The notes below the pieces were generated by a model. It was not told the DNA's origin. It was given only the letters and a program-made list of their open reading frames with translations, and did not search any database. The translations under genes and the position numbers were made by a program. Shown piece after piece: positions 19,401 to 29,660 of a stretch of 64,000 nt of DNA (its first letter is position 1; each line of letters opens with the position of its first letter). The DNA is from Muriicola jejuensis (GTDB taxonomy: Bacteria; Bacteroidota; Bacteroidia; Flavobacteriales; Flavobacteriaceae). The stretch is from NCBI RefSeq assembly GCF_010671595.1, contig NZ_JAABOP010000001.1:310001-374000 (forward strand). Direction: 5' to 3'.

Positions 19401-22400
19401 GTACCCACCAGGCCAGAGCCGGAGATGTTCTGGTCGTCTGTTCCCACGAGGGAAGAAAGATCTACCACTTCCGAAGCACCGTTCTCGATGCCAATGGTCA
19501 GGTTGGTACCTACCAGGCCGGAACCGGAGATGTTCTGATCGTCTGTGTTATCCAGATACGGGCTCAGGTCCACATTGTTCCCATCCTCTATGGAGAGGGT
19601 ATTGGCAGCCAGGGTCAGGTTCTGGTCATCTGTGCTTCCTGCGGCTACTTCATCGATCGCAGCCTGTACATCGGCAGCGGTAAGGCCAGAAGCTGTATTG
19701 TCATAGGTCACCTCAGCAGCAGTCTGATCGTCCGTACCTACTAAAGAGGAAAGGTCTACAATTTCTGAGGCACCATTCTCTATCCCGATAGTCAGGTTGG
19801 TACCCACAAGGCCAGAGCCGGATATATTCTGGTCGTCCGTACTTCCTGCAGCCACCTCATCGATCGCAGCCTGAACGTCGGCGGCGGTAAGGCCTGAGGC
19901 TGTGTTATCATAGGTTACCTCGGCAGCGGTCTGATCGTCCGTGCCTACCAGGGAAGAAAGGTCTACCGTAGTGGAGGTTCCATTCTCAATATCGATCTGC
20001 AGGATGTTGGCTCCGCTTAAAGTGGCTCCCGTCAGGTTTTGATCGTCTGTATTATCGAGATACGGACTCAGGTCTACGCTGTTCCCATCCTCTATGGAGA
20101 GAGTATTCGCAGCCAGGGTGAGGTTCTGGTCGTCTGTTCCCACCAAGGAAGACAGGTCTACAATTTCTGAGGCACCATTCTCTATTCCTATAGTCAGATT
20201 TGTCCCTACGAGGCTGGACCCGGAAATATTCTGATCATCGGTACCCACCAGAGAGGACAGGTCCACAATCTCAGAAGCCCCGTTTTCGATACCGATAGTA
20301 AGGTTAGTCCCTACCAGGCTAGAGCCGGAAATGTTCTGATCGTCCGTGTTGTCCAGATACGGGCTCAGGTCCACACTGTTCCCATCTTCTATGGAGAGGG
20401 TGTTAGCAGCCAAAGTCAGGTTCTGGTCATCTGTGCTTCCAGCGGAAACTTCATCGATCGCGGCCTGTACGTCTGTAGCGGTCAGTCCGGAAGCGGTGTT
20501 GTCATACGGATTGCTGGAAGCGATGGTGCTTATGGTTACGGGAGATCCATCATTATTGTCGAATGTATAGGTTCCATCCCCATTATCAGTAACATCAGCT
20601 TTATTAATGGTCTGTGGAATTCCATTTTCGTTGGTATAGGTAAAGGTACCGTCCCCATTATCGGCTATATTCGTGATCGTTTCACCAACAGCCACAGAAG
20701 CTACATTCAGGTATAATCCACCATCCGAGCCTACAATAATGTCATTATTGGCATCGGCGCTGATTAGATCGATAGTAACCGAAGTTCCTGTTTCATCGGT
20801 ATACGTAAAAGTCGCATCCCCATTATTGACCAGGGTGGATATACTCGCATCACTGATCGTCGTAATATTTCCTGCAGCGTCGGTGAAGGTGTAGGTACCA
20901 TCCCCATTGTCTACAAGTGCCACCGTTCCGGCCAGGGCGTTGATCTCATCGATAGCAGCCTGGACATCGGTAGCAGTCAAGCCAGAAACCGTGTTGTCAT
21001 AGGGATTTGAACTGGCTCTGGTATCAATAGTTTGGGTAGCTCCCGTTTCATCCGTATAGGTATAGGTGCCATCGGCATTGTCCACTAACGTAGAGATGCT
21101 AGTATCGGTGATCGTAGTGGTATTACCTGCGGCATCCGTAAAATCGTAGGTGCCGTCCCCGTTGTCTACCAGGGAAACCGTTCCTGCTAGGGCGTTGATC
21201 TCATCGATGGCCGACTGAACATCGGTAGCGGTCAAGCCTGATGCGGTATTATCATAAGGGTTGCTCGAAGCCCGGGTATCAATGACCTGGGTGGCTCCCG
21301 TTTCATCCGTATAGGTATAGGTGCCATCGGCGTTGTCCACCAAAGTGGAGATGCTAGTATCGGTGATCGTAGTGGTATTTCCGGCAGCATCAGTAAAATC
21401 GTACGTACCATCTCCATTGTCTACCAGAGAAACAGTCCCGGCCAGGGCGTTGATCTCATCGATCGCAGCCTGAACGTCGGTGGCTGTTAAGCCCGAAGCG
21501 GTATTGTCGTAGGGGTTACTCGAAGCCCGGGTATCAATGACCTGGGTGGCTCCTGTCTCATCCGTATAGGTATAAGTACCGTCGGCATTGTCTACCAATG
21601 TAGAGATCGAGGTATCCGTAATGGTGGTCGTATTTCCGGCGGCATCCGTAAAGTCGTAGGTGCCGTCTCCGTTGTCCACCAAAGAAACCGTTCCTGCCAA
21701 AGCATTGATCTCATCGATGGCCGACTGAACGTCGGTAGCGGTCAAGCCTGATGCGGTATTATCATAAGGGTTGCTCGAAGCCCGGGTATCGATAACCTGG
21801 GTGGCCCCGGTCTCATCCGTATAGGTATAAGTACCGTCGGCATTGTCCACCAAAGTGGAGATGCTGGTATCGGTGATAGTAGTAGTGTTACCTGCGGCAT
21901 CTGTAAAGTCGTAGGTGCCGTCCCCGTTGTCTACCAGGGAAACCGTTCCTGCCAGGGCGTTGATCTCATCGATCGCAGCCTGAACGTCCGTGGCCGTTAA
22001 GCCCGAAGCGGTATTGTCGTAGGGGTTGCTCGAAGCCCGGGTATCAATGACCTGGGTGGCTCCTGTCTCATCCGTATAGGTATAGGTGCCATCGGCATTG
22101 TCTACCAAAGTGGAGATACTGGTATCGGTGATCGTAGTGGTATTTCCGGCGGCATCCGTAAAATCATAAGTGCCGTCTCCGTTGTCTACAAGGGATACGG
22201 TTCCTGCCAAAGCATTGATCTCATCGATGGCCGACTGAACGTCCGTGGCCGTTAAACCCGAAGCGGTATTGTCGTAAGGATTTGAAATCGCCCTTGTGTC
22301 AATGGTGACCGGACTTCCATCATTGTTGTTAAAGACGTAGGTTCCATCAAAATTGTCAATAATATCTGACTTGCTGATGATCTGAGCAGTACCGTCTTCA

Positions 22401-25294
22401 TTGGTATAGGTAAACGTACCATCGGCATTGTCAACCAGCGTGGTCAGTGTTTCCGCAAAGATGGTAGTCGCACCGGTTTCATCCGTATAGGTAAAACTTC
22501 CGTCCCCGTTGTCCACCAACGTGGAGATCGAGGTATCCGTAATGGTGGTCGTATTTCCGGCCGCATCGGTGAAGTCGTAGGTGCCGTCCCCGTTGTCTAC
22601 CAGGGAAACAGTCCCGGCTAAAGCATTGATCTCATCGATGGCCGACTGAACATCGGTAGCGGTCAAGCCTGATGCGGTATTATCATAAGGGTTGCTCGAA
22701 GCCCGGGTATCAATGACCTGGGTGACCCCTGTCTCATCCGTATAGGTATAGGTGCCATCGGCATTGTCCACCAAAGTGGAGATGCTGGTATCGGTGATCG
22801 TAGTAGTGTTACCTGCGGCATCCGTAAAATCGTAGGTGCCGTCCCCGTTGTCTACCAGGGAAACCGTTCCTGCCAGGGCGTTGATCTCATCGATGGCCGA
22901 CTGAACGTCGGTAGCGGTCAAGCCTGATGCGGTATTATCATAAGGGTTGCTCGAAGCCCGGGTATCGATAACCTGGCTGGCTCCGGTCTCATCCGTATAG
23001 GTATAGGTGCCATCGGCATTGTCCACCAGGGTGGAGATGCTGGTATCGCTAATAGTAGTAGTGTTACCTGCGGCATCCGTAAAATCGTAGGTGCCGTCTC
23101 CGTTGTCTACCAGAGAAACAGTCCCGGCCAGGGCGTTGATCTCATCGATGGCCGACTGAACGTCCGTGGCCGTTAAGCCCGAAGCGGTATTATCATAAGG
23201 GTTGCTCGAAGCCCGGGTATCGATAACCTGGGTGACCCCGGTCTCATCCGTATAGGTATAGGTGCCATCGGCATTGTCTACCAATGTAGAGATCGAGGTA
23301 TCCGTAATGGTGGTCGTATTTCCGGCGGCATCGGTAAAGTCGTAGGTGCCGTCTCCGTTATCTACCAGGGAAACCGTTCCTGCCAAAGCATTGATCTCAT
23401 CGATCGCAGCCTGAACATCAGTAGCGGTCAGTCCGGAAGCCGTGTTGTCATATGGGTTGCTCGCAGCCCGGGTATCGATAACCTGGGTGACCCCTGTCTC
23501 ATCCGTATAAGTATAGGTGCCATCGGCATTGTCCACCAAAGTGGAGATGCTGGTATCGGTGATCGTAGTAGTGTTACCTGCGGCATCCGTAAAATCGTAG
23601 GTACCGTCCCCGTTGTCTACCAGGGAAACTGTTCCTGCCAGGGCGTTGATCTCATCGATCGCAGCCTGGACGTCGGTGGCTGTTAAGCCCGAAGCGGTAT
23701 TGTCGTATGGGTTACTCGAAGCCCGGGTATCAATGACCTGGGTGGCTCCTGTCTCATCCGTATAAGTATAGGTGCCATCGGCATTGTCTACCAATGTAGA
23801 GATCGAGGTATCCGTAATAGTTGTCGTATTTCCGGTGGCATCGGTAAAGTCGTAGGTGCCGTCCCCGTTGTCTACCAGGGAAACCGTTCCGGCCAGGGCG
23901 TTGATCTCATCGATCGCAGCCTGAACATCGGTAGCGGTCAGTCCGGAAGCCGTGTTGTCATATGGGTTACTTGAGGCACGGGTATCGATAACCTGGGTGG
24001 CTCCGGTCTCATCCGTATAGGTATAGGTGCCATCGGCATTGTCCACCAAAGTGGAGATGCTGGTATCGGTGATCGTAGTGGTATTACCTGCGGCATCCGT
24101 AAAATCGTAGGTACCGTCCCCGTTGTCTACCAGGGAAACCGTTCCTGCCAGGGCGTTGATCTCATCGATCGCGGCCTGTACATCGGTAGCGGTCAAGCCT
24201 GATGCGGTATTATCATAAGGGTTACTCGAAGCCCGGGTATCAATGACCTGGGTGGCTCCGGTCTCATCCGTGTACGTATAGGTGCCATCGGCATTGTCTA
24301 CCAATGTAGAGATCGAGGTATCCGTAATAGTTGTCGTATTTCCGGCCGCATCGGTAAAGTCGTAGGTGCCGTCCCCGTTGTCTACCAGGGAAACCGTTCC
24401 TGCCAAAGCATTGATCTCATCGATGGCCGACTGAACGTTGGTAGCGGTTAAGCCTGATGCGGTATTGTCGTATGGGTTACTTGAGGCCCGGGTATCGATG
24501 ACCTGGGTGGCTCCTGTCTCATCCGTATAGGTATAGGTGCCATCGGCATTGTCCACCAGGGTGGAGATCGAGGTATCCGTAATGGTGGTCGTATTTCCGG
24601 CGGCATCCGTAAAGTCGTAGGTGCCGTCCCCGTTGTCTACCAGGGAAACCGTTCCTGCCAGGGCGTTGATCTCATCGATGGCCGACTGAACGTTGGTAGC
24701 GGTCAGTCCAGAAGCCGTGTTGTCATAGGTAACTTCCGCTGCAGTTTGGTCGTCGGTACCGACCAGTCCGGAAAGATCCACAGTCCGCGTATTGCCATTT
24801 TCAAGAGTAAGGGTCAGAATATTACTTGCGTCAATGCTAAAAGCTGTAATGATTTGGTCGTCTGTATTATCTAAGAAAGGCGTAAGATCAACAGACCCCC
24901 CATCTTCCAGGGTCAGGATGCTTCCTGCCAGGCTGAGGGCTTGGTCATCGGTACCTGCATTGCTGAGAGTGCTCAGGTCTACGTTTACCGTGTTCCCACC
25001 TTCAATATCCAGGGAAAGGATATTGGTGGCCGGGTTAAAACTGAAATTCTGCAGGACCTGGTCGTCCGAGGAGGTGAGCTCCCAGGTATTCCCGTCCCAG
25101 AAGTAGATCACCCCGGTATTGGTATTCACGTAAATATCTCCCGTATCGGCACCGGTTGGTGTCGTGGTACCCGGGGAGTTCACTGCGGTACCGCTGAGTA
25201 CCTCGCAGTTACACTGATCCTGCAGATTCACAGTGGTCTGTGAAAACGCAAATCCCGAGACCAGAAACAGAAGAAATAGGATCTTCTTATCCAT
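13421..25294 (-). CDS. Giant acidic repeat surface protein (~3957 aa)
   Basis: The ATG at 25294 gives a standard signal peptide ([19 protein letters not shown]); an upstream ATG at 25330 adds twelve residues and is less likely. After a ~170-aa unique head with the only visible cysteines (CNCE), residues ~190-1470 are about fifteen copies of an 85-aa unit ([20 protein letters not shown], then [20 protein letters not shown]). Residues ~1620-3815 hold about sixty 29-36-aa modules, each opening with TDDQ, interrupted by a ~165-aa spacer. The tail is a unique ~140-aa domain ending INVVFVVK. Lys, Arg and Cys are extremely scarce and Asp very common. No gliding C-terminal domain is present. A surface adhesin or stalk exported with the help of its operon partners is the best guess. 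Confidence 0.9.
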   Translation of the reverse strand: MDKKILFLLFLVSGFAFSQTTVNLQDQCNCEVLSGTAVNSPGTTTPTGADTGDIYVNTNTGVIYFWDGNTWELTSSDDQVLQNFSFNPATNILSLDIEGGNTVNVDLSTLSNAGTDDQALSLAGSILTLEDGGSVDLTPFLDNTDDQIITAFSIDASNILTLTLENGNTRTVDLSGLVGTDDQTAAEVTYDNTASGLTATNVQSAIDEINALAGTVSLVDNGDGTYDFTDAAGNTTTITDTSISTLVDNADGTYTYTDETGATQVIDTRASSNPYDNTASGLTATNVQSAIDEINALAGTVSLVDNGDGTYDFTDAAGNTTTITDTSISTLVDNADGTYTYTDETGATQVIDTRASSNPYDNTASGLTATDVQAAIDEINALAGTVSLVDNGDGTYDFTDAAGNTTTITDTSISTLVDNADGTYTYTDETGATQVIDTRASSNPYDNTASGLTATDVQAAIDEINALAGTVSLVDNGDGTYDFTDATGNTTTITDTSISTLVDNADGTYTYTDETGATQVIDTRASSNPYDNTASGLTATDVQAAIDEINALAGTVSLVDNGDGTYDFTDAAGNTTTITDTSISTLVDNADGTYTYTDETGVTQVIDTRAASNPYDNTASGLTATDVQAAIDEINALAGTVSLVDNGDGTYDFTDAAGNTTTITDTSISTLVDNADGTYTYTDETGVTQVIDTRASSNPYDNTASGLTATDVQSAIDEINALAGTVSLVDNGDGTYDFTDAAGNTTTISDTSISTLVDNADGTYTYTDETGASQVIDTRASSNPYDNTASGLTATDVQSAIDEINALAGTVSLVDNGDGTYDFTDAAGNTTTITDTSISTLVDNADGTYTYTDETGVTQVIDTRASSNPYDNTASGLTATDVQSAIDEINALAGTVSLVDNGDGTYDFTDAAGNTTTITDTSISTLVDNGDGSFTYTDETGATTIFAETLTTLVDNADGTFTYTNEDGTAQIISKSDIIDNFDGTYVFNNNDGSPVTIDTRAISNPYDNTASGLTATDVQSAIDEINALAGTVSLVDNGDGTYDFTDAAGNTTTITDTSISTLVDNADGTYTYTDETGATQVIDTRASSNPYDNTASGLTATDVQAAIDEINALAGTVSLVDNGDGTYDFTDAAGNTTTITDTSISTLVDNADGTYTYTDETGATQVIDTRASSNPYDNTASGLTATDVQSAIDEINALAGTVSLVDNGDGTYDFTDAAGNTTTITDTSISTLVDNADGTYTYTDETGATQVIDTRASSNPYDNTASGLTATDVQAAIDEINALAGTVSLVDNGDGTYDFTDAAGNTTTITDTSISTLVDNADGTYTYTDETGATQVIDTRASSNPYDNTASGLTATDVQSAIDEINALAGTVSLVDNGDGTYDFTDAAGNTTTITDTSISTLVDNADGTYTYTDETGATQTIDTRASSNPYDNTVSGLTATDVQAAIDEINALAGTVALVDNGDGTYTFTDAAGNITTISDASISTLVNNGDATFTYTDETGTSVTIDLISADANNDIIVGSDGGLYLNVASVAVGETITNIADNGDGTFTYTNENGIPQTINKADVTDNGDGTYTFDNNDGSPVTISTIASSNPYDNTASGLTATDVQAAIDEVSAGSTDDQNLTLAANTLSIEDGNSVDLSPYLDNTDDQNISGSSLVGTNLTIGIENGASEIVDLSSLVGTDDQNISGSSLVGTNLTIGIENGASEIVDLSSLVGTDDQNLTLAANTLSIEDGNSVDLSPYLDNTDDQNLTGATLSGANILQIDIENGTSTTVDLSSLVGTDDQTAAEVTYDNTASGLTAADVQAAIDEVAAGSTDDQNISGSGLVGTNLTIGIENGASEIVDLSSLVGTDDQTAAEVTYDNTASGLTAADVQAAIDEVAAGSTDDQNLTLAANTLSIEDGNNVDLSPYLDNTDDQNISGSGLVGTNLTIGIENGASEVVDLSSLVGTDDQNISGSGLVGTNLTIGIENGASEVVDLSSLVGTDDQNLSTDNTPGNISIEDGNTLTLNVDDADADPTNEYNTGVGMNAGALEVTDAGGTLSASLISTDANNDISAGSDGALYLNVASVTISETITNIADNGDGTFTYTNENGVPQTISKSDVTDNGNGTYTFNNNDGTPVTINTTAASNPYDNTVSGLTATDVQAAIDEVASGSTDDQNLTGATLSGANILQIDIENGTSTTVDLSSLVGTDDQTAAEVTYDNTASGLTAADVQAAIDEVAAGSTDDQNISGSGLVGTNLTIGIENGASEVVDLSSLVGTDDQNLTLAANTLSIEDGNSVDLSPYLDNTDDQNLTGATLSGANILQIDIENGTSTTVDLSSLVGTDDQTAAEVTYDNTASGLTAADVQAAIDEVAAGSTDDQNISGSGLVGTNLTIGIENGASEVVDLSSLVGTDDQNIANLAIDTGTNILTVGIEDGTSQTVDLSHLDDPGTDDQTAAEVTYDNTASGLTAADVQAAIDEVAAGSTDDQNISGSGLVGTNLTIGIENGASEVVDLSSLVGTDDQNLTLAANTLSIEDGNSVDLSPYLDNTDDQNLTGASLSGANILQIDIENGTSTTVDLSSLVGTDDQTAAEVTYDNTASGLTAADVQAAIDEVAAGSTDDQNISGSGLVGTNLTIGIENGASEVVDLSSLVGTDDQNLTLAANTLSIEDGNSVDLSPYLDNTDDQNISGSGLVGTNLTIGIENGASEVVDLSSLVGTDDQNLTLAANTLSIEDGNSVDLSPYLDNTDDQNLTGASLSGANILQIDIENGTSTTVDLSSLVGTDDQTAAEVTYDNTASGLTAADVQAAIDEVAAGSTDDQNISGSGLVGTNLTIGIENGASEVVDLSSLVGTDDQNLTLAANTLSIEDGNSVDLSPYLDNTDDQNISGSGLVGTNLTIGIENGASEVVDLSSLVGTDDQNISGSGLVGTNLTIGIENGASEVVDLSSLVGTDDQNLTLAANTLSIEDGNSVDLSPYLDNTDDQNLTGATLSGANILQIDIENGTSTTVDLSSLVGTDDQTAAEVTYDNTASGLTAADVQAAIDEVAAGSTDDQNLTLAANTLSIEDGNSVDLSPYLDNTDDQNISGSGLVGTNLTIGIENGASEVVDLSSLVGTDDQNISGSGLVGTNLTIGIENGASEVVDLSSLVGTDDQNLTGASLSGANILQIDIENGTSTTVDLSSLVGTDDQTAAEVTYDNTASGLTAADVQAAIDEVAAGSTDDQNISGSGLVGTNLTIGIENGASEVVDLSSLVGTDDQNISGSGLVGTNLTIGIENGASEVVDLSSLVGTDDQNLTLAANTLSIEDGNSVDLSPYLDNTDDQNLTGASLNGANILQIDIENGTSTTVDLSSLVGTDDQTAAEVTYDNTASGLTAADVQAAIDEVAAGSTDDQNISGSGLVGTNLTIGIENGASEVVDLSSLVGTDDQNLTLAANTLSIEDGNSVDLSPYLDNTDDQNLTGASLSGANILQIDIENGTSTTVDLSSLVGTDDQTAAEVTYDNTASGLTAADVQAAIDEVAAGSTDDQNISGSGLVGTNLTIGIENGASEVVDLSSLVGTDDQNLTLAANTLSIEDGNSVDLSPYLDNTDDQNISGSGLVGTNLTIGIENGASEVVDLSSLVGTDDQNLTLAANTLSIEDGNSVDLSPYLDNTDDQNLTGASLSGANILQIDIENGTSTTVDLSSLVGTDDQTAAEVTYDNTASGLTAADVQAAIDEVAAGSTDDQNISGSGLVGTNLTIGIENGASEVVDLSSLVGTDDQNIANLAIDTGTNILTVGIEDGTSQTVDLSHLDDPGTDDQTAAEVTYDNTASGLTAADVQAAIDEVAAGSTDDQYDDEVPLRTPIDVDEGGEASPTAETTVQEVINAIAPITSKAARIFYPPSIAIDASANGVGFTEDLYAQYIAQFGTPAVASTGAPAALPTYAASELYYYVTYADPTVFANMSIDANGVLTYDIIGQPTDYNSLINVVFVVK
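13850..20440 (-). repeat. About sixty TDDQ-initiated short modules of five types in the giant gene
   Basis: Five module types each follow TDDQ. A is [20 protein letters not shown] plus [11 protein letters not shown] (35 aa). B is [20 protein letters not shown] plus PYLDN (29 aa). C is [20 protein letters not shown] plus [12 protein letters not shown] (36 aa). D is [20 protein letters not shown] plus [10 protein letters not shown] (34 aa). E is [20 protein letters not shown] plus [15 protein letters not shown] (two copies). Eleven modules precede and forty-nine follow a spacer at about 18,835-19,330. Edges and counts are from manual reading. Confidence 0.88.
20880..24735 (-). repeat. Array of about fifteen 255-bp (85-aa) repeats in the giant gene
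   Basis: Each unit encodes [20 protein letters not shown], then [20 protein letters not shown], then a second [20 protein letters not shown] half and a R(A/S)SNP junction. I counted about fifteen copies. Protein variation is tiny (N/D, S/A, A/V, T/S), while the DNA differs at many third positions. One copy near 22,300-22,520 carries an inserted extra segment ([20 protein letters not shown]). Boundaries are approximate. Confidence 0.9.
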
Positions 25295-25374
25295 GGTTAA
25301 AAACTTAAGTATGTGCCTTTCTATTTTCACTAGATTCTTTGTGGGTTTACACCCGATACATTATTATCAACTAA

Positions 25375-25404
25375 CAAATTTAACCTGAACCTACCCCTGT
25401 GAAA
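25375..25404 (-). promoter_or_regulatory. Promoter-like site of the giant-protein operon
   Basis: The minus strand shows TTT (25404-25402), a 19-nt spacer and TAAATTTG (25382-25375), an exact -7 match with one mismatch in the -33 triplet. The predicted start of transcription is near 25368. The 144-bp conserved block begins 6 bp upstream. Confidence 0.55.
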
Positions 25405-25409
25405 ATAAT

Positions 25410-25553
25410 TGTTGTGTACTCGATGAAATGCATGGTCTAGAACCCGATACTTGAGGTTTTGCACGAAAAAAACCTTATAATCCTTAAGGTTTCGTTGGTC
25501 GATCATCCCAATAATCATGGGCTTTATCGAAGGGTGATTTCGTAGGAATTTTC
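25410..25553 (-). promoter_or_regulatory. Conserved 144-bp upstream block, copy A
   Basis: Read on the minus strand, it contains GAAAATTC, TACG, GGGATGATCGA, AACG, CTAGACC, TGC and CACAACA in order. The same strings at the same offsets occur at 29510-29653 with no gap in a 144-bp alignment; I count about 87 identical positions. It sits immediately upstream of the promoter-like site of the giant gene, so a shared activator-binding region is the simplest reading. Confidence 0.65.
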
Positions 25554-25561
25554 AACAAAAA

Positions 25562-25574
25562 ACAGAAAATCTGT
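25562..25574 (-). terminator. Weak hairpin after the 1243-aa protein gene
   Basis: ACAGA-AAA-TCTGT forms a 5-bp stem. On the minus strand it is followed directly by TTTTT and G, so it could end the transcript of the 1243-aa gene. The stem is short, and the site lies 140 bp after the stop codon. Confidence 0.3.
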
Positions 25575-25715
25575 CTAATTGGTGGACCAGAAATGAAGGT
25601 CGAATTGTAAGGCGATTTTGGGTCCGTTTTCCCTGCTCCCGGGTGCCGGTTTTCAGGACTGAAAATATCCTGATCCGCTTACTTGAACTTTCGTACCAAA
25701 AAGCGGAAATTGGAT

Positions 25716-28700
25716 CTAATTCGGGTTGACCCTGTAGGTGATCCGCCTGTTAGTGATCACGGTTCTTACCACGATCTCTGAGAAAGGAGAAAATTCTGAG
25801 GTAGTATTGGCTAATGTCGCAGTACCTGTTAGCAGGTTCCCTACACTTAAACCTGGAGGCGCCGGAATGCGCACTTCAAAGCGATTGGTATTATCTGTAT
25901 TCCCGTCCGTATCCAAATAGGAAGAGGAACCGGCATCAGAATCTGCCCCGCTACCTTCCACGGCACTTCCCAGGTAGATCTGTCCTTCTCCGTAGTCTTT
26001 TGAGTACCCTAGCTGGTTATCCCCTGCTGTGGCAGTTCCTTCATTGATATCGGTAAGGAAAAATTCGAGGGTAGCTCCGGGGCGTGACCATCCTTTGATC
26101 ACCACATTGGAGCCCTCCATGTAGGCTGCGCTGATCAGCGGGAAATTCGCAGCTCCATTCGGGCCTGTATCGCTGTCCCCATTGTCATTGAGGGTCACTC
26201 CATCCCCCATCCCGTCGGCCTGGTCGAGGTCGATCCCCAAAGCATCCGCACTGGTGCCGTTGGCGTAAATAGAGTTTTGAGAGATCAGGTTGCCGGAAGT
26301 GTTTCCGCCACCTAAAACGATCCCTGCACCCCCATTCTGATAGATGATATTTTGGGTAATGGAAGAATTGTTGCCCTCGAGCCTAATGCCCGCATTTTCG
26401 TTCTGCCCACTGCAATTGCCCCCGTTCTGTCCGGCTGTGGTAATGGTATTTTCAGTAATGGTCACCCCTCCGGCGATCCCACTTCCTTCTATGCCCATGG
26501 CACCCGATAGTTCAATGAGGTTTTGCTGTATCACCACTCCGGAACCCCCTGTGATGTTTATATTATCGGCACATGGTCCATTCCCGTTTGAAGTGATATG
26601 ATTGTTTTGCACCAGAGTGGATGTTCCGCCTGCAATCCCTATGCCGGCCTCCTGATTGGTGGCGATATAATTACCGTCAATTATGGAAGCCCCATTATTC
26701 ATGGAAATCCCATAGTCAATATTACCCCCATTGGCTCCGGTGGCATCTACCCCTAATAACATATTAGATACGGTAACATCACCTCCATTGATAATGAGTG
26801 CGGTGTTATTGTTGGCATAGATCGCCATATTTCTTATTACAGCAGCCGTTCCCTGAGTGGTAAGGACATTGCCGGATCCCTTGTATAACTGGATCTCGGG
26901 TAGATCAAAGGAGGGCAAATTGGTGGCAGATATCCCAACAGGGCTACCTCCGGCACCCACTGTGCCTGTATTGGTATTGCCGGAATAGGCGGTTTGTGTC
27001 CTCCCATCTATATGTGTGTTGTCACCTGTGATGGATGTCAAAGTAACCGGATTTGGTATATCTATTTCAAAATAATTCCCATTGTAATTGCCATCCGCGG
27101 GCCTTCCCAGGGCATCTCCCGCTGGCGGGATCATAAATACGGAGGTATCATCCCCCGCACCAGGATCAAAAAGGGCATTGGCCTCTATATCCAGCCCGGT
27201 TTCACCCAGGGCATTGGAATTCACAATAAATTGTTCCAGGGAGCCCTGTCCTTCTTCGTTGGTGTTGACGATGGTATTGAAATTAAATCCAAAATCCATC
27301 CCGGCGATCCCCTCATTGAGAATGGTGAAACTGGAAATGGACTGCGCATTATTCAATGTACCAGGACCAGGGTCCTCTCCAGAGGGGTCCTCCCCTCCTA
27401 CACTATTGGTATCTTCGACTACAATGCTAGCCAAATAGTCGGTCTTAAAGGTTTGTACAGGGATGCAGGTGGTACAGGTACTGCCCCCGGGGCGGGTTGA
27501 TCGAACGCTGTTATTCACTACCCGGACGGTATAAGCCCCATTGGCCATCCCGGCAAATACATAGCGGCCCGCGGCATTGGTCGTGGTTGTGGTCACCAGG
27601 CTTCCGCCTCCATTATAAAGTTCCACCGTGGCATTCGGAATAGGTACTCCTCCTGCCGTGGCCCTGTTGCGACCAGGACCACCTCCATAGTTGACATCCT
27701 CAAAGACAATCCCTGTGGTCAGGTTTGAAGGCACTTTCAGGGTCACCGTATTAAGGATCACGAAATCCTGGCCGGACCCCACATTCGTCGTCACAGAGGT
27801 CTCCCCTGGAGATATGAATGGGGAAATATTATAGGTATCCAGGTCTACCCCGTGGGAATTAGTATTGTTAACCACCGGAGCAGATGTATTGTCGTAATGT
27901 GTTGAGTTGAATGGGTTGATTGTGGGTAAGCCCGTGTTATCTCCGTCCCCCACCAGGTTAAAAGTACCTAACCCTGTGGTCACCGTTAAGCTTTCATTGT
28001 TGCTCAGGGTCTGGTCACCCTCCCAGGACTGCACCGTGGTCTTGGATCCGGTGGCGCCGATGGCAAAAAACCCGCTGAGGGTATAAGAAGAAGAAGAATT
28101 ACTTTCCCCGCTAAAACCCTCATACACGTTGATGGTGGAAGCAGGCAGGCTGTTATCTGTGTAAAATATCATCAGGGACCACCCTCCAAGAGTAGTAGCG
28201 GTGTTACAATAGGGGTTGGTATTGTCGATGGTAAGCCCTGAAAACGTCCAAAGATAGGTAGATGGGTTGGGAACGGCCGTCACAATGGCCGTAACATCGG
28301 CCCTTCCTCCGAAAAAGGACCGGTTGGTCAGGGTAGTTCCATACAAGAACTCTGCATTTACCGTAGTCCCGTCGAAGGTGACCTGCGTATCGGGAGTAGC
28401 TCCGGAATGCGCCCAGTACAGGATAGCCTGTTCAATGGTGGCCGTAGCTGGGATAGGGCTGCTAAGGGTATTGCTGGAACTGGTGGTGATCGCACAGGTA
28501 TTCCCCGTATTGGGTTCCGTCCTGAGCGTTCCCGCGGTGGAGGTATAATCCATATACCCGTCGAACTCATGGGTGAGGACCAGGGGAGCATTAAAGGCGT
28601 ATTCATCATCAATGATCGTTCCTATTCCTGTATTTGAAGCTACGATCACAGAGGGATCACTCACATTGCTCAGGACCACATTAAAGGTCTCATCGATAAA

Positions 28701-29447
28701 CTCCGGCACTGCATCGTCAATCAGCGGGACCACTATATTCTGAGTTTCCCCCGCTGTACCTGCAAAAACGAGGGTACCGCTAGTGGCTGTATAATCGCTT
28801 CCTGCCAGGGCTGTACCGTCGCTGGTTGCATAGTCTACAGTTAGACCGCCTGAGACTGCCTTGGTCAAAATCACTGTAAAGGTGGCCGTACCGTCGTCCT
28901 CATTGACGGTCACGTTGTCTATGGTGATATTTGGAGGAAAGTTTCCGCTGAAGATCACATTGTCCACAAAAATGATCTCCCCATTGCTCCATCCCCCGCT
29001 ATCTGTAACGAATCGGATCTCAGAGTTCGCTGAGATCTCATTCGCTGCCAGACTATAGTTCACAGTGCCTGTTCCATTCAATACAGCCACTTCATTCCAT
29101 CCAGTGCCGTTCCACAACTGCACGGCAATACGCTCATTCCCACTGGTTCGGTTATAGCTCATTGTGAGGGTGACCCCGGTTCCTCCGGTCATATCCAGGG
29201 TACGGCTGATCTCAGCACCATCCATGTTCTCAAAACGAAGCTGGTTGGAATTGATCTGTATCCTTCCATTATTGAAGTCCCCATCCTCGTTATCAACCCA
29301 ATCCGCCGAAAAGCTGAGGGTTCCATTATTATTGGAGTAGGATGCGGTATTGAAATTGTCCCAAAAGGTATCCTGCCCGAACAGCAGGGAACCCTGGAAA
29401 CATACTATTCCCAGAATCAAAAACTTCAGACTCTGTCTAAATCTCAT
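25716..29447 (-). CDS. Large secreted protein with Calx-beta, CNA-B/SdrD-like and right-handed beta-helix regions
   Basis: The 1243-aa protein has a signal peptide (ending SLLFGQD). Residues ~25-170 are a beta-sandwich. Residues ~172-282 form a Calx-beta domain (NVTVNEDDGTATFTVILTKA, then DETFNVVLSNVSDP and GTIIDDE). A long region follows containing TIEQAILYWAHSG and GGWSLMIFYTD. A CNA-B/SdrD-like domain is near residues 620-690 (TTGIVFEDVNYGG, NAAGRYVFAGMANGAYTVRV). Residues ~880-1090 look like parallel beta-helix rungs (GNYIATNQEAGIGIAGGTST, NNSSITQNIIYQNGGAGIVL). I see neither of the two usual type IX C-terminal domains; the chain ends ITNRRITYRVNPN. It is a stand-alone gene between the two secretion modules. 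Confidence 0.87.
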   Translation of the reverse strand: MRFRQSLKFLILGIVCFQGSLLFGQDTFWDNFNTASYSNNNGTLSFSADWVDNEDGDFNNGRIQINSNQLRFENMDGAEISRTLDMTGGTGVTLTMSYNRTSGNERIAVQLWNGTGWNEVAVLNGTGTVNYSLAANEISANSEIRFVTDSGGWSNGEIIFVDNVIFSGNFPPNITIDNVTVNEDDGTATFTVILTKAVSGGLTVDYATSDGTALAGSDYTATSGTLVFAGTAGETQNIVVPLIDDAVPEFIDETFNVVLSNVSDPSVIVASNTGIGTIIDDEYAFNAPLVLTHEFDGYMDYTSTAGTLRTEPNTGNTCAITTSSSNTLSSPIPATATIEQAILYWAHSGATPDTQVTFDGTTVNAEFLYGTTLTNRSFFGGRADVTAIVTAVPNPSTYLWTFSGLTIDNTNPYCNTATTLGGWSLMIFYTDNSLPASTINVYEGFSGESNSSSSYTLSGFFAIGATGSKTTVQSWEGDQTLSNNESLTVTTGLGTFNLVGDGDNTGLPTINPFNSTHYDNTSAPVVNNTNSHGVDLDTYNISPFISPGETSVTTNVGSGQDFVILNTVTLKVPSNLTTGIVFEDVNYGGGPGRNRATAGGVPIPNATVELYNGGGSLVTTTTTNAAGRYVFAGMANGAYTVRVVNNSVRSTRPGGSTCTTCIPVQTFKTDYLASIVVEDTNSVGGEDPSGEDPGPGTLNNAQSISSFTILNEGIAGMDFGFNFNTIVNTNEEGQGSLEQFIVNSNALGETGLDIEANALFDPGAGDDTSVFMIPPAGDALGRPADGNYNGNYFEIDIPNPVTLTSITGDNTHIDGRTQTAYSGNTNTGTVGAGGSPVGISATNLPSFDLPEIQLYKGSGNVLTTQGTAAVIRNMAIYANNNTALIINGGDVTVSNMLLGVDATGANGGNIDYGISMNNGASIIDGNYIATNQEAGIGIAGGTSTLVQNNHITSNGNGPCADNINITGGSGVVIQQNLIELSGAMGIEGSGIAGGVTITENTITTAGQNGGNCSGQNENAGIRLEGNNSSITQNIIYQNGGAGIVLGGGNTSGNLISQNSIYANGTSADALGIDLDQADGMGDGVTLNDNGDSDTGPNGAANFPLISAAYMEGSNVVIKGWSRPGATLEFFLTDINEGTATAGDNQLGYSKDYGEGQIYLGSAVEGSGADSDAGSSSYLDTDGNTDNTNRFEVRIPAPPGLSVGNLLTGTATLANTTSEFSPFSEIVVRTVITNRRITYRVNPN

Positions 29448-29473
29448 CTTTTGTGGTCAACGTTCTTTGACTC

Positions 29474-29505
29474 TAAAAGTAACCATAGGTTGCAGCCCGC
29501 CTAAA
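29474..29505 (-). promoter_or_regulatory. Promoter-like site of the 1243-aa protein gene
   Basis: The minus strand reads TACTTTTA at 29481-29474, one mismatch from TANNTTTG, with a T-rich -33 region around 29503-29505. The predicted leader is about 20 nt. It lies in the same place relative to the conserved block as the promoter of the giant gene. Confidence 0.4.
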
Positions 29506-29509
29506 AGAA

Positions 29510-29653
29510 TGTTGTGAACGGGGGTTATAGCAAGGTCTAGGCCCCGAATATTGAAGTCTCAATCCAGATTTGGATTAAAATTCAGGCGTGTCCGTTAATC
29601 GATCATCCCAGAAAACACGGGACTTGTAAAACCTGAAATACGTAAGAATTTTC
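29510..29653 (-). promoter_or_regulatory. Conserved 144-bp upstream block, copy B
   Basis: This is the partner of 25410-25553. GAAAATTC, TACG, GGGATGATCGA, AACG, CTAGACC, TGC and CACAACA all occur at identical offsets. It fills almost the whole gap between the OmpA-like gene stop (29661) and the promoter-like site of the 1243-aa gene. Confidence 0.65.
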
Positions 29654-29660
29654 GTATTAA

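Larger units (their letters stand above)
25295..25715 (-). other. Intergenic region upstream of the giant gene (421 bp)
   Basis: No convincing gene lies here. From the upstream side it holds a small palindrome (TTTTCAG-GA-CTGAAAA, 25650-25665), a weak hairpin followed by T residues (25562-25574), the 144-bp block shared with the other leader (25410-25553), a promoter-like pair (25375-25404) and a leader of about 74 nt before the ATG at 25294. Confidence 0.7.

Noticed and set aside
13850-24735. CRISPR array or non-coding satellite
   Set aside because: The repeats keep a single open reading frame for nearly 12 kb, vary mainly at third codon positions and encode structured modules. They are coding.
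25330-25518. 62-codon open frame upstream of the giant gene
   Set aside because: It covers the promoter-like site and the conserved 144-bp block and has no protein-like features. It is better explained as regulatory DNA.
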